Origin: Campylobacterales bacterium
GTDB lineage: Bacteria; Campylobacterota; Campylobacteria; Campylobacterales; Sulfurimonadaceae
DNA length: 64,000 nt
Reading direction: 5' to 3'
Assembly (NCBI GenBank): GCA_026390075.1
Contig: JAPLGP010000029.1
Coordinates: forward strand, 26,692 to 90,691
Shown: positions 17,674 through 27,811 of the stretch, piece by piece
How positions within the stretch are numbered: the stretch's first letter is position 1
How the letters are laid out: each line of letters starts with the position of its first letter
Position numbers and translations under genes: made by a program
The notes under the pieces: model-generated
The model's database searches: none
Seen by the model: only the letters and a program-made list of their open reading frames with translations
Told to the model about the DNA's origin: nothing

Positions 17674-18165
17674 ATGAAAGACATTTTATACGCACCATGG
17701 AGAGATGAGTATATTGCTGGGCATGAATACGATGGGTGTGTTTTTTGTCATATAAGTTCACACGCACAAGAGGATGAGGAGTTGCAGGTGCTTTATCGAG
17801 ATGAGCACTGTTTTATTGTTATGAACCGATACCCTTATACTCCGGGGCATTTTATGATAATTCCACATGCCCATACTGATAAACTTGAAACGCTCAATTC
17901 TGCTGTTTGGTTGCACATGAGTGTATTGGCTCAAAAATGTGTACGGCTTTTAAAAGAGGGGTTTCATGCTCAGGGTGTAAATATAGGAATGAACCTTGGA
18001 GCTGCCGCTGGAGCAGGGATAGCGGAACATATCCACATGCATTTAGTCCCTCGTTATAACAGAGATACAAATTTTCTAACTTCTATTGCTCAAAATAGGG
18101 TTTATTCCACAGATTTTTTTAAAATATACAAAAAACTTCAAGCTTTAATTCCTAAATATTTATAG
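17674..18165 (+). CDS. HIT-family nucleotide hydrolase or phosphorylase
   Basis: This 163-residue protein has the histidine triad HIHMH followed by LVPR, which hydrolyses or phosphorolyses nucleotide-phosphate bonds. The CVFCHI near the N-terminus suggests a zinc-bound, Ap4A phosphorylase-like HIT subfamily. Conserved NRYPYTPGHFMIIPHAH precedes the triad; the dispersed word at 17863-17871 coincides with PHAH, a position where the family itself favours P-H-H/R. The natural substrate is not known. It follows murF by 24 bases and probably shares its transcript. Confidence 0.9.
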   Translation: MKDILYAPWRDEYIAGHEYDGCVFCHISSHAQEDEELQVLYRDEHCFIVMNRYPYTPGHFMIIPHAHTDKLETLNSAVWLHMSVLAQKCVRLLKEGFHAQGVNIGMNLGAAAGAGIAEHIHMHLVPRYNRDTNFLTSIAQNRVYSTDFFKIYKKLQALIPKYL

Positions 18166-18166
18166 A

Positions 18167-18222
18167 AACTAAAAAATAAAGTTCATGCTATCACGATGAA
18201 CAAGTACATATAGTTTTTAGTT
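18167..18222. repeat. Nested inverted repeat between HIT and Sel1 genes
   Basis: AACTAAAAA (18167-18175) pairs with TTTTTAGTT (18214-18222), and GTTCAT (18181-18186) pairs with ATGAAC (18196-18201) inside it. The structure begins right after the HIT stop and ends on the -10 box of the Sel1 gene. It could attenuate read-through or serve as a regulator site; neither is shown. Confidence 0.35.
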
Positions 18223-18227
18223 ATAAT
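18222..18227 (+). promoter_or_regulatory. -10 element of the Sel1-repeat gene
   Basis: TATAAT lies about 30 bases before the ATG at 18258, which itself has AAGGAAAG upstream. It gives the Sel1 gene its own promoter, separate from the murF operon. Confidence 0.5.
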
Positions 18228-18257
18228 ACAAAGAATGCAATAAAAAAAGGAAAGAAA

Positions 18258-18887
18258 ATGAAAAAATTAGTTTTAGGGTTAGGTTTAGTATTTGGTGTAA
18301 ATTTATGTGCTGATTTAGTGTCTGATGGGTTTGTACAGTACAAAAGTAACAATTATAAAGAAGCTATTGCATTATGGAGCGCGGCGTGTGATAGTAAAAA
18401 TATGGATGGATGTTACAACCTTGCATATATGTATGAAAATGGCAAAGGTACAATGCATGATGAAGTAAAAGCTACAGAAATTTATGCTGTTGCTTGTGAT
18501 GCTGGAGACGCTAGAGCGTGTTCTAATTTAGGAGTTATTTATGAAAATGGAAAAGGGAGTGTAAAACAAGATTTTTCCAAATCGAGCCAACTCTATGCAA
18601 AGTCTTGTAATGCTGGAAATATTAATGGATGTTTTAATCTAGGAGTTGCGTATCATAGGGGAAGAGGTACATCAAAAGATTATGAAATGGCAAGTGTACT
18701 TTATGATTATACTTGTAATCAAGGACAAATTGAAGGATGTTATTCTTTAGCTGAAATGTATAGAAATGGTAAAGGAATACAACAAAATAAAAGTCAAGCG
18801 AAAAAACTCTATGGAAAAGTTTGTGATATGGGAAGCAGTAGTGGATGTAGTAAATACAGAAGACTCACGGATGAGGGCGTGCAATAG
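18258..18887 (+). CDS. Exported Sel1-repeat, cysteine-rich (Hcp-like) protein
   Basis: This 209-residue protein has a signal peptide (about 1-18, ending LCADL) and about five Sel1-type repeats of 36 residues, each with the pattern GCYNLAYMYENGKG and a pair of cysteines seven to eight residues apart (for example AACDSKNMDGC). Such disulfide-stapled repeats are known in the Helicobacter cysteine-rich proteins (Hcp), exported and bound to cell wall or host partners. Here a periplasmic scaffold role is inferred. It has its own promoter and is followed by a single dispersed-word copy. Confidence 0.88.
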   Translation: MKKLVLGLGLVFGVNLCADLVSDGFVQYKSNNYKEAIALWSAACDSKNMDGCYNLAYMYENGKGTMHDEVKATEIYAVACDAGDARACSNLGVIYENGKGSVKQDFSKSSQLYAKSCNAGNINGCFNLGVAYHRGRGTSKDYEMASVLYDYTCNQGQIEGCYSLAEMYRNGKGIQQNKSQAKKLYGKVCDMGSSSGCSKYRRLTDEGVQ

Positions 18888-18899
18888 CACTCAATAAAC

Positions 18900-18908
18900 C
18901 CACATGCC
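18900..18908 (-). repeat. Single intergenic copy of the dispersed word
   Basis: CCACATGCC lies 13 bases after the Sel1 stop and before the convergent antiporter stop. No inverted partner is near, so unlike the paired copies it cannot form a strong hairpin. Confidence 0.7.
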
Positions 18909-18916
18909 AACTTCAA

Positions 18917-20086
18917 CTAGAAATGGTTGGGGGTTTTCTTATGCGTGCCGTAATTTGTAACTGTTTTAATAATAGTCATCATTGATACAGCTGCAATCAT
19001 CCCCGCAATTACAAGTGCATAATACTCAGTAGGTGTAATTGCATTGGCGCTTTTTCCAATCGTTGCTACCGCCAATAAAAAAGTGAGTGGCATCGAATCT
19101 CCCATCGCAAACATAAGCGTATTTTTAAGTCCGAGTTCTCTTAAATATATCATTGAACTTACAATGCGTAATGCTAAAATGATACCTACGATTTGAAGTG
19201 CTAGTAGCATAATAGAGGAAGATACAAGGGCTTTTAAATCAACTGTAGAGCCAACATAAATAAAGAAAATTGGAACAAGAAATCCAAATCCAAGGGATGA
19301 GAGTTTATGTGGCAAATCTGTTTTATGTTCAAAGAAAGTTGCAATGAACATTCCAGCGATAAAAGCTCCAAGAACCATATCAAGCCCAAGATGTATCATC
19401 ACTCCAATCATTATAAAAAAGAGAGCCATCGAAATACGAACATCTTTATCGCTTCTATCGCCTTCAGGCATAATCGTTCTTCTTGAATTAGGAAACCACC
19501 AAAAAAGAATTTTTGCTATTTTAAATATCAAAACTGCCACAACTAAAAATAAAATTAATGTTCCAATTGCTAGGAAAAAGTTTTTAGTTAAACCGTACTC
19601 TAAAACCCCACTCAGAAGGGTGAGTGCTGCAATACTAATAAGCTCACCCAAAATCCCAATAATTAAAACAAGCCTAATCCAAGCTTTTTCTTTACCAAGT
19701 TCCTTTACTAGAGCCATAATCATACCCAGTGACACGATAGGAAAAGCAACAAGGTAAATAATTGAAAAGTCAAATCGCCATACAATAAAAGCTGAGAGAG
19801 TATAAAGGATTACAAAATAGCCGATAGCCCGTTTAAGGAGTGATGATTGCATCGTGAGAAAGGCTTTAAGATTTACTTCCATACCAGCTAAAAACATGAG
19901 AAATAAGAAGCCTGTTTTAGCGATGATAGGAATATACATATTTCCTTCTAAAATACCCAAGTAACCAACGCCACATCCTAAAAGAATCTCAATTACAGCT
20001 AGTGGCATACGCAGAGTCTGTGCAATAAATGGAGCAAAAAGAACAACTCCAGAAAGGGTAATGATTATTAAAGGAACATTTGTCAT
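18917..20086 (-). CDS. Monovalent cation:proton antiporter (CPA2 type)
   Basis: This is a polytopic membrane protein of 389 residues with about twelve hydrophobic segments, matching the KefB/NapA-like Na+(K+)/H+ exchanger family. Family-like sequences include ILLGCGVGYLGILEG, LFLMFLAGMEVNL and DMVLGAFIAGMF with a transport-type aspartate. It lacks the C-terminal TrkA-N domain of Kef channels, so it is a bare transport core. The paired dispersed word lies upstream, between it and guaB, so it likely has its own promoter. Confidence 0.87.
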   Translation of the reverse strand: MTNVPLIIITLSGVVLFAPFIAQTLRMPLAVIEILLGCGVGYLGILEGNMYIPIIAKTGFLFLMFLAGMEVNLKAFLTMQSSLLKRAIGYFVILYTLSAFIVWRFDFSIIYLVAFPIVSLGMIMALVKELGKEKAWIRLVLIIGILGELISIAALTLLSGVLEYGLTKNFFLAIGTLILFLVVAVLIFKIAKILFWWFPNSRRTIMPEGDRSDKDVRISMALFFIMIGVMIHLGLDMVLGAFIAGMFIATFFEHKTDLPHKLSSLGFGFLVPIFFIYVGSTVDLKALVSSSIMLLALQIVGIILALRIVSSMIYLRELGLKNTLMFAMGDSMPLTFLLAVATIGKSANAITPTEYYALVIAGMIAAVSMMTIIKTVTNYGTHKKTPNHF

Positions 20087-20189
20087 ATTTTTTTACCTTT
20101 TTTTACTTCGCGTGATTTGATTAATGTATAGTAATAAAATTAGATTTTTTATTTTTGTTAAAATCATAAATAGTTCTTGCAGAGTTTAT

Positions 20190-20215
20190 GGCATGTGGAT
20201 TTATTTCCACATGCC
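20190..20215. terminator. Inverted pair of the dispersed word, probable guaB terminator
   Basis: TGGCATGTGGA (20189-20199) and TTCCACATGCCA (20205-20216) face each other with a short AT loop. On the minus strand it lies 12 bases past the guaB stop and ahead of the antiporter gene, the place for a terminator. The stem is about 10 bp. Confidence 0.6.
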
Positions 20216-20227
20216 AAGATAATTAAT

Positions 20228-21697
<1,470 letters not shown>

Positions 21698-21725
21698 TTA
21701 TTTATGTTGCTATAAAATTCTTTGG

Positions 21726-21731
21726 ATTATA
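21726..21731 (-). promoter_or_regulatory. -10 element of guaB
   Basis: The minus strand reads TATAAT here, about 53 bases before the guaB ATG. It shares the 223-base divergent region with the rpsA promoter. I searched this leader for a purine riboswitch-like core and saw none. Confidence 0.5.
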
Positions 21732-21858
21732 GCTTTGTTAGGGTTAAAAAGAGGTAAAGGCATTTAAAACAAGAATTTGATAGGAGATATTTTAGTTTAC
21801 TTACGCTAAAAAGTATAATATTTACATGCAATTAATCTAAAAACAATCAATTGTCAGA

Positions 21859-21864
21859 TATAAT
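21859..21864 (+). promoter_or_regulatory. -10 element of rpsA
   Basis: TATAAT lies 33 bases before the rpsA ATG. A second TATAAT at 21814-21819 could be an upstream alternative promoter, giving a leader of about 75 bases. AGAGGATAGGTA precedes the ATG. Confidence 0.5.
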
Positions 21865-21896
21865 CTCAGCAATTTTTATGTAACAGAGGATAGGTA

Positions 21897-23555
21897 ATGG
21901 CGTTCGATAACGAATTATTTGAAGAAGAAGAAAATTTTGCGGAGATGTTTGCAGCTAGTGAAAAGCAGCAAGAGACCAGTCGTATTGTAGAGGGTGAGAT
22001 AGTTGAAATCCAAGAGGATGAAAACAGAGCATTAGTTGGTGTAGGCGATAAGCTAGAGGGTATTTTAAGTCTTGATGAAATTCGTGGTGAAGACGGAACA
22101 TTGAAGTTCGCAACTGGCGATAAGATAAAAGTAATGGTTATGGGATACTACAATGAGCGTCCTAAAATTTCTTATAGAAAAGTTTTAGAGCAACAAAAAA
22201 CTATAGATTTTATTGATGCACATAAAGATAATTTTGAAGAATTAATTATCGACGGTATCATCACAAAGAAAAATCGTGGTGGATATGTTGTAGAAGCTGA
22301 CGATGTAGCTTTCTTTATGCCTCGTTCATTAGCAGCATTTAAAGATACTGATGATGTTGTGGGTCGTAAAATTAAAGCACAAGTTGTGAAAATAGACCCT
22401 GCAGAAAACTCAATTATAGTTTCTCGTCGTAAACTGTTCAACGAAGAGAGAAAAAAGAAAAAAGAAGTTATTGACCAGTTAATGGAAAGTGGCGCAATAG
22501 TTGAAGGTACTATCAAAAAAATTACTAGCTACGGAATGTTTGTAGATGTTGGTGGTGTTGATGGTTTAGTTCACTATAATGAAATCAGCTACAAAGGTCC
22601 AGTAAACCCGTCAAAACTTTATAAAGATGGCGATGTAGTAATTGTTAAAGCTATTGGCTATGACAAAGATAAAAGACATCTTTCTTTATCTATAAAAGCT
22701 GTTCAATCTGACCCATGGGCAGAAGTTGAGAGTGAATTAGATGAAGGCGATACAATTACAGTGACTGTTTCAAACATTGAAGCATACGGTGTATTCGTTG
22801 ATTTAGGAAATGATATCGAAGGTTTTTTACATATTTCAGAAATCACATGGAATAAAAATGTTAAAAATCCTAATGACTATTTAACTGTTGGTCAAGAAAT
22901 TGATGTTGAAGTTATAGAAATAAATTCTAAAACGCATAAACTTCGTGTTTCATTAAAAAGACTTTTAGCGAAGCCTTTTGATGAATTTATGAAGAATCAC
23001 AAAGAGGGTGACCTTGTAACTGGAACGGTTACTTCACTTACTGATTTTGGTGCTTTTGTTCGTATCGATGGTGTTGAAGGTCTTTTACATAATCAAGATG
23101 TATCTTGGGATAAAAATGTAAAATGTAAAGATATCTTAAAATCTGGCGATGAAGTTGAAGTGAAAATCGCTAAAATTTCTCCAGAAGATCAAAAAATATC
23201 TTTAAATCGTAAAACATTACTAGAAAGCCCAATAGATAAATTTGCTACTACACATACAATGAATTCTATCGTAACTGGTACTATTAGAGATATTAAAGAC
23301 TTCGGTGTTTTTGTATTACTAGAAGATGGTGTAGATGCACTTATTCGTGATGAAGACTTAGCACCTTTGGTAAAAGAAGAGTTAGAAATAGGTCAAAAAA
23401 TCGAAGCTGCTATAGCTGTTATTGATACGCGTCGTGACCGTATCCGTTTATCTGTTAAAAAATTAGATTATATTAAAAATCAAGCTTTACTTGAAGAGAT
23501 TAATGATAATCAGTCACACTCGTTAGGTGACTTGATAAAAGATAAATTTAAGTAA
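21897..23555 (+). CDS. rpsA: 30S ribosomal protein S1
   Basis: S1 binds mRNA and helps the 30S subunit start translation. The 552-residue protein has six S1 (OB-fold) repeats; clear examples start GTIKKITSYGMFVDVGGVDG, VSNIEAYGVFVDLG, GTVTSLTDFGAFVRIDG and GTIRDIKDFGVFVLLEDG. The length matches six-repeat S1 proteins of the phylum. Codon choice is typical of a highly expressed gene, and it contains no copy of the dispersed word in 1.66 kb. Confidence 0.96.
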   Translation: MAFDNELFEEEENFAEMFAASEKQQETSRIVEGEIVEIQEDENRALVGVGDKLEGILSLDEIRGEDGTLKFATGDKIKVMVMGYYNERPKISYRKVLEQQKTIDFIDAHKDNFEELIIDGIITKKNRGGYVVEADDVAFFMPRSLAAFKDTDDVVGRKIKAQVVKIDPAENSIIVSRRKLFNEERKKKKEVIDQLMESGAIVEGTIKKITSYGMFVDVGGVDGLVHYNEISYKGPVNPSKLYKDGDVVIVKAIGYDKDKRHLSLSIKAVQSDPWAEVESELDEGDTITVTVSNIEAYGVFVDLGNDIEGFLHISEITWNKNVKNPNDYLTVGQEIDVEVIEINSKTHKLRVSLKRLLAKPFDEFMKNHKEGDLVTGTVTSLTDFGAFVRIDGVEGLLHNQDVSWDKNVKCKDILKSGDEVEVKIAKISPEDQKISLNRKTLLESPIDKFATTHTMNSIVTGTIRDIKDFGVFVLLEDGVDALIRDEDLAPLVKEELEIGQKIEAAIAVIDTRRDRIRLSVKKLDYIKNQALLEEINDNQSHSLGDLIKDKFK

Positions 23556-23563
23556 TCGTTATC

Positions 23564-24043
23564 ATGCAAAAGATATTAAAATGGTTCGCTCCAGTCCTAG
23601 CACTCGGGGTTGCCGTTTTTATTGTCTTCTTTTTACTTTCTATAAACTCTTCAGAAGAACTTCACTCTAGCGATCCTTTAGTCTATAAAAGTGAAGTAAT
23701 TCCAAAAGAGCAAGAAAAAGTTTGGTTAAATCAATTTTCTCAAGTTGAGAAATTGGGCTTTTCTTATCCTGTCAATGAAGTCTATATCCAAGTAGATTTA
23801 AATGAAAAAACAATTAAAACTATCATATATAAATTATCCGCTTCTCTTTTAGATCCCTATCAGCTTTTTTGTTTAAAACAAGAGTTGAAGCAACATCAAT
23901 TAAAGTATTATCTTCAAAAAGATAAAAGTGGGATAGAGTTACTTATTTATTCAAAAGATATTGATAAATTAAACTCTTTGATAAAAGTATTGAAAAATTA
24001 TCAAATTTCGGCAACTCTAAAGCCGTATAACGAAGAAGTATAA
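23564..24043 (+). CDS. Membrane-anchored protein of unknown function
   Basis: I do not recognise this 159-residue protein. It has one N-terminal membrane helix (about residues 9-27) and a mostly charged periplasmic or cytoplasmic remainder without cysteines in recognisable motifs. The ATG is eight bases after the rpsA stop, so it is probably co-transcribed with rpsA. The tail ISATLKPYNEEV has no known targeting motif. Confidence 0.72.
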   Translation: MQKILKWFAPVLALGVAVFIVFFLLSINSSEELHSSDPLVYKSEVIPKEQEKVWLNQFSQVEKLGFSYPVNEVYIQVDLNEKTIKTIIYKLSASLLDPYQLFCLKQELKQHQLKYYLQKDKSGIELLIYSKDIDKLNSLIKVLKNYQISATLKPYNEEV

Positions 24044-24076
24044 TTAGACGCAATAAATCTAATAGAAAGTGAAAAA

Positions 24077-24502
24077 ATGAATAAAAAAATTCAAGAAGTT
24101 TTAACAATCTGGCATGCGCATTTTGCGCATGATGAAAATCAATACTCAGAGTTTGAAAGCTCGGATATAGAGTATTTTGTGGGGTGTATGCTTTATAACC
24201 ATTTTGCGTTTTCAAAAGCACTTGAAAATCTCAAAACTATGGATTTGTCGTATGATTTTTTGTCGGCATGTGGAAATGAATATGATGTTATTAAAGAGAT
24301 AATAAATGCTATAGAGTTCGATGATGAACTTCAAAAATTAGAGTTTTTACAAGGTTACATACTAGAGTCAAAATCAAAATACTCAGGCGATGCACTTTAT
24401 CTTCTGAACCGTTTACAATACCATACCAATGCTATGGCAGAACGCTATACTAAAGGTGTAAATGCACAAAAAGTTGATTTTAAAAACCCACTTTATAGAT
24501 AA
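24077..24502 (+). CDS. Small soluble protein of unknown function
   Basis: This 141-residue protein has no signal peptide or membrane helix and is predicted to be largely helical. Several His residues cluster near the N-terminus (IWHAHFAHDENQY), but I cannot tie them to a known metal site. The dispersed word at 24265-24273 writes SACGN. It lies between the rpsA-linked unknown gene and the ThiE-like gene, on the same strand, and ends five bases before the latter. Confidence 0.7.
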   Translation: MNKKIQEVLTIWHAHFAHDENQYSEFESSDIEYFVGCMLYNHFAFSKALENLKTMDLSYDFLSACGNEYDVIKEIINAIEFDDELQKLEFLQGYILESKSKYSGDALYLLNRLQYHTNAMAERYTKGVNAQKVDFKNPLYR

Positions 24503-24507
24503 CTTTT

Positions 24508-25029
24508 TTGAAAAAATACCTCATAACCGCAACGCCATTTTGCGAAGAACAGCTTCAAACCCACATGCCAGACTATGTTTTGTATAGAGATAAAACAACT
24601 CCTTATTATGAAACACAAGCAGAGCATTTTATGGAAGTTTGCTCAAATTTTGAGGGCATAAAAAGTTTTATACATCGGCATGTGGAACTTGCATATAAAA
24701 TAGGTGCAACGGGCGTTCATCTCACATCAACGCAGTTTGAAAAAATAAAGCGTGCCAAAGAGTTGGGGCTTGAAGTTATCATCAGTACGCATACGCATGA
24801 AGAGGTTTTAAAAGCTGAGCGTTTGGGTGCAGATGCAGTTACTTACAGCCCAATTTTTGTTTCGCCAGAAAAAGGTACGCCAAAAGGTGTAGAAGATTTA
24901 AAAGAGTTGCTTCAAAAATGTACTCTAAAAGTATTTGCTCTTGGAGGAATTGTTGAACCTTGGCATGTGGAAATGATTGAGGAAACCAAAGTTTATGGTT
25001 TTGCCTCAATTAGATATTTTACAAATTAA
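24508..25029 (+). CDS. ThiE/TenI-like thiamine phosphate synthase family protein
   Basis: This 173-residue TIM-barrel protein resembles thiamine phosphate synthase and its TenI relatives. GVHLTS, the SPIFVSPEKGTPKG phosphate loop (family form SPIFPTxTK) and FALGGI are recognisable. It is about 30-40 residues shorter than full ThiE and lacks a clear DDR-type diphosphate site, so a TenI-like or altered role is possible. The start is TTG at 24508, directly after the previous stop. Three exact dispersed-word copies fall in 522 bases (24561, 24677, 24962), the highest density of any gene here. Confidence 0.78.
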   Translation: MKKYLITATPFCEEQLQTHMPDYVLYRDKTTPYYETQAEHFMEVCSNFEGIKSFIHRHVELAYKIGATGVHLTSTQFEKIKRAKELGLEVIISTHTHEEVLKAERLGADAVTYSPIFVSPEKGTPKGVEDLKELLQKCTLKVFALGGIVEPWHVEMIEETKVYGFASIRYFTN

Positions 25030-25046
25030 AATTTTTTATGCTTTGA

Positions 25047-26644
25047 TTATTTTTTAGATGCGATTTCTATAATGGCATCTAAAGCCTTTTGTAAAGGTTC
25101 TATTTTCAGTCCGCTCTTTATGAGTAGTGTTTCAATTTTTTTTGGTATGACAGGTTCTATTTCACCGTTATATTTTACCAATCTATACACAATATGATTT
25201 GCAAGACAAAGAGTATAAATCTCCTCAGGGGCGTTTTGTGGATAATCACTAAAGCGAACTGAATCTACAATATCTTTATCCAACTGCCAATAACTTAGAA
25301 TGTCACTACTTACACATGCCGTAGTTGTGTGCATAAACTTCTCTTCTGTATGTTGTACATCTTTTTCATTTAACTCTTTTAAAAAATCACTTTTTATATT
25401 TAATTTATCAACTTCTTGAGCGATAAGAAGTTGTCCTATATTGCCTAAAATAGCTGTTGTAGAGAGAACTGATAAGGAAGAAATAGAGACTTTAGAATAC
25501 CATTTAATCATAAGTGTCAATCGCAATGCCGACACATTTGAAAAAATGGATTGTATGCACTTAAATCTATTTTGCCAAACTCATCCACCATCTGACTCAG
25601 AGCAATAGCTTGAACTCGCATCTTTCCAAAAATACTTATCGCACGGTCAACCGTATTTACTTCCTCCAAACAATACAAGGGATTTCTTGCCGCTTTGAGT
25701 ATCATGCCAGAAATTATGGGGTCATTTTTAACCACTTTTATAAGCTCTTTTATAGACATTTCATCATCATTGCACACCTGTTGTATTTGCAAAATAGATG
25801 CAGAAAGAGGTTGAAGATTATCTATAAAATCTTTTATTTTTTGATTCGTTATGAGATAGCGTCTTGAAGTAAAATGAGAATCTGTAACAGTGATAAGTTC
25901 TCGATTAAGGACATCTAGCATAATTGGATTGGTGATTATATGATACACGCCTTCAACGCCTAGTTTGAGATATGTATTGCGGTCAGATGTATCTAAAATT
26001 ACAATGATTGCAGATGTAGGAACATGCTTTTGACATAATTTTGCTGCTGTGAGGCAATCATCACCAAAATTGATTAAACATATATTTGGTTTTTCATTTA
26101 TGAGTTTCTTTTGGAAATCAGCTAGTTGATTTGTTTGCTCAACTTTTAAAAATCTTTTTTCTAACTCAATAACTACTTGATTGGTACGCTTTACATTTGT
26201 ATCCAAATAAATTATTGACATTTTTTTCATTATTGAGGATGGTTTTTCATCCGAAGTAGTTATAGCAACTTCTTTTAGTAACAATGGATTTGCTTGAGAA
26301 AATTCAGTTGCTTCACTTTCCATCTCCTCCATCCAAACACAACATTGTTCTTTGACTTTTAAAAGCCACTCAATTATATTTCTATCTGCAGGTCCACTTT
26401 CATCTCTCAGTGAACTTAGTATTTTTTCAACTTTGTCTGCAACAATTGTGATAGGTTCAAAATGAAAATAACGGCTATTTGCTTTTATACCATGAAATAT
26501 TCTAAATAAATTGTTTACTGCAATTTTATAAGTTGCAATATTCTGGAGTTTAAAAATATTTTTTTTGAAATGGGACATGTTATATATAAATTGGTCTCTA
26601 AATATTTCATAAATTTCATATTCATAGCTATTTTTATCTATCAT
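25047..26644 (-). pseudogene. HDOD-domain signalling protein broken by a 2-base frameshift
   Basis: The two reading frames 25517-26644 and 25047-25535 are parts of one gene. The first part has an Hpt-like helical N-terminus (LFRIFHGIKANSRYFHF, about 45-65), a degenerate receiver-like middle (about 140-255) and the first half of an HDOD domain from LSASILQIQQVC. The second continues the HDOD domain with LMIKWYSKVSISSLSVLSTT and GNIGQLLIAQEV. At 25533-25536 the coding strand has TGTG; removing one TG restores FFQMSALRLTLMIKWYSKV, as HDOD relatives read, and gives 531 residues. This is a recent inactivation, a phase-variable site, or a sequencing error. It ends the chemotaxis operon and follows a 34-aa ORF. 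Confidence 0.8.
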
Positions 26645-26660
26645 TGGAATTTGTTCCTTA

Positions 26661-26765
26661 TTAAAAAAATTCTAAAATATCTTCGTCATTTATCTTTTTT
26701 TCATTTACAAGGATATTTACATTTTTAGCGTTCTCTTTGATAATTTGTGTAATAATATTTTTCAT
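26661..26765 (-). CDS. 34-aa ORF between cheB and the HDOD gene
   Basis: This short ORF begins with ATG preceded by AAGGAATGAAATT and ends 16 bases before the HDOD start, whose own ribosome site AAGGAA overlaps its end. The protein is charged and ends ILEFF. The next upstream unknown gene (27811-28707) also ends in LEFF, and the MCP of the operon ends in FERF. These tails resemble the aromatic-x-x-Phe pentapeptide that tethers CheR or CheB in other bacteria, but this is only a resemblance. Tight packing and a ribosome site support translation. Confidence 0.5.
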   Translation of the reverse strand: MKNIITQIIKENAKNVNILVNEKKINDEDILEFF

Positions 26766-26776
26766 AATTTCATTCC

Positions 26777-27811
26777 TTATCGTATTTCATTAATACTTTC
26801 TGCAACTTGACTAATCTCAAGTTCCACATCAACCGCACCTATCTCTTTGGCGACTCTGGGCATTCCATAAACAACTGCAGATTTTTCGCTCTCTCCAAAA
26901 GTTTTTGCACCAGCTTCACGCATCATTTTAAGACCTATCGCACCATCACTCCCCATTCCAGTTAATAAATAGCCATAGGCATTACTCAGAGCAGATTTTG
27001 CTACGGATTTAAACAAAACAGTAACACTTGGTTTATGTGAATGCACTTTAGGAAAATCTTTTAAATGCACTTTATAAACATTTCCAATGCTATAAACCTC
27101 CATGTGGATTCCCCCTGGAGCGATGAGCATCTGACCATCTTTAACGATATCATCATTTTGAGCTTCTTTTACATAAGCGTAGGGTGCGATTTGATTTAAT
27201 CTTTTGGCGAATGAAGCGGTAAATCCTTGAGGCATATGTTGTGTTACTACAATTCCTGCATGATTTTTTTTGAGTCCTAAAACAATTTTTTCTAAGGCTT
27301 GAACTCCGCCTGTTGATGAACCAATTGCCACTACTATTTTACTAGGAATAAGTGCATCTATATTTTTATCATTGTTACTTATTGGTTCTTGAATATCTTT
27401 TATAACTTTAACATGTGCATTAATGGCTGATTTTATTTTTTTGCTAAGTTCATTTTGATAATCTAAAAAAAAGTTTTCTAAATTTACTTTTGGTTTTTCA
27501 ATAATATCTACCGCACCGTAACGGAGTGCATCAATGGCAGCATCAGACCCTTCTGTAACTAAGGTTGAACAGATAATTACTGGAATAGGTTTTTGTTCAG
27601 AAATTTTTCTTAAAAAAGTGATGCCATCCATTTTTGGCATTACAATATCTAAAATAAATAAATCAGGAAACCCAACTTTTTTAAAGACTTCAAATGCATC
27701 AATAGGATTGCTAGCTTCTGCAAAAAGTTCAACACCAGAAATTTTACTAATCAATTTTGAAAAACCACGGCGAACTGCCATCGAATCATCAATCACCATC
27801 ACTTTAATCAT
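26777..27811 (-). CDS. cheB: Chemotaxis protein-glutamate methylesterase CheB
   Basis: CheB removes methyl groups from chemoreceptors when phosphorylated by CheA. The receiver domain has the phosphoacceptor Asp55 in FILDIVMPKMDG, with MVIDDS at the start. The esterase domain has its triad in AIGSSTGG (Ser), QHMPQGF (His) and GMGSDGA (Asp). The 344-residue full-length form contrasts with the receiver-less CheB of Campylobacter and Helicobacter relatives. Its ATG overlaps the previous stop as TAATG. Confidence 0.96.
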   Translation of the reverse strand: MIKVMVIDDSMAVRRGFSKLISKISGVELFAEASNPIDAFEVFKKVGFPDLFILDIVMPKMDGITFLRKISEQKPIPVIICSTLVTEGSDAAIDALRYGAVDIIEKPKVNLENFFLDYQNELSKKIKSAINAHVKVIKDIQEPISNNDKNIDALIPSKIVVAIGSSTGGVQALEKIVLGLKKNHAGIVVTQHMPQGFTASFAKRLNQIAPYAYVKEAQNDDIVKDGQMLIAPGGIHMEVYSIGNVYKVHLKDFPKVHSHKPSVTVLFKSVAKSALSNAYGYLLTGMGSDGAIGLKMMREAGAKTFGESEKSAVVYGMPRVAKEIGAVDVELEISQVAESINEIR

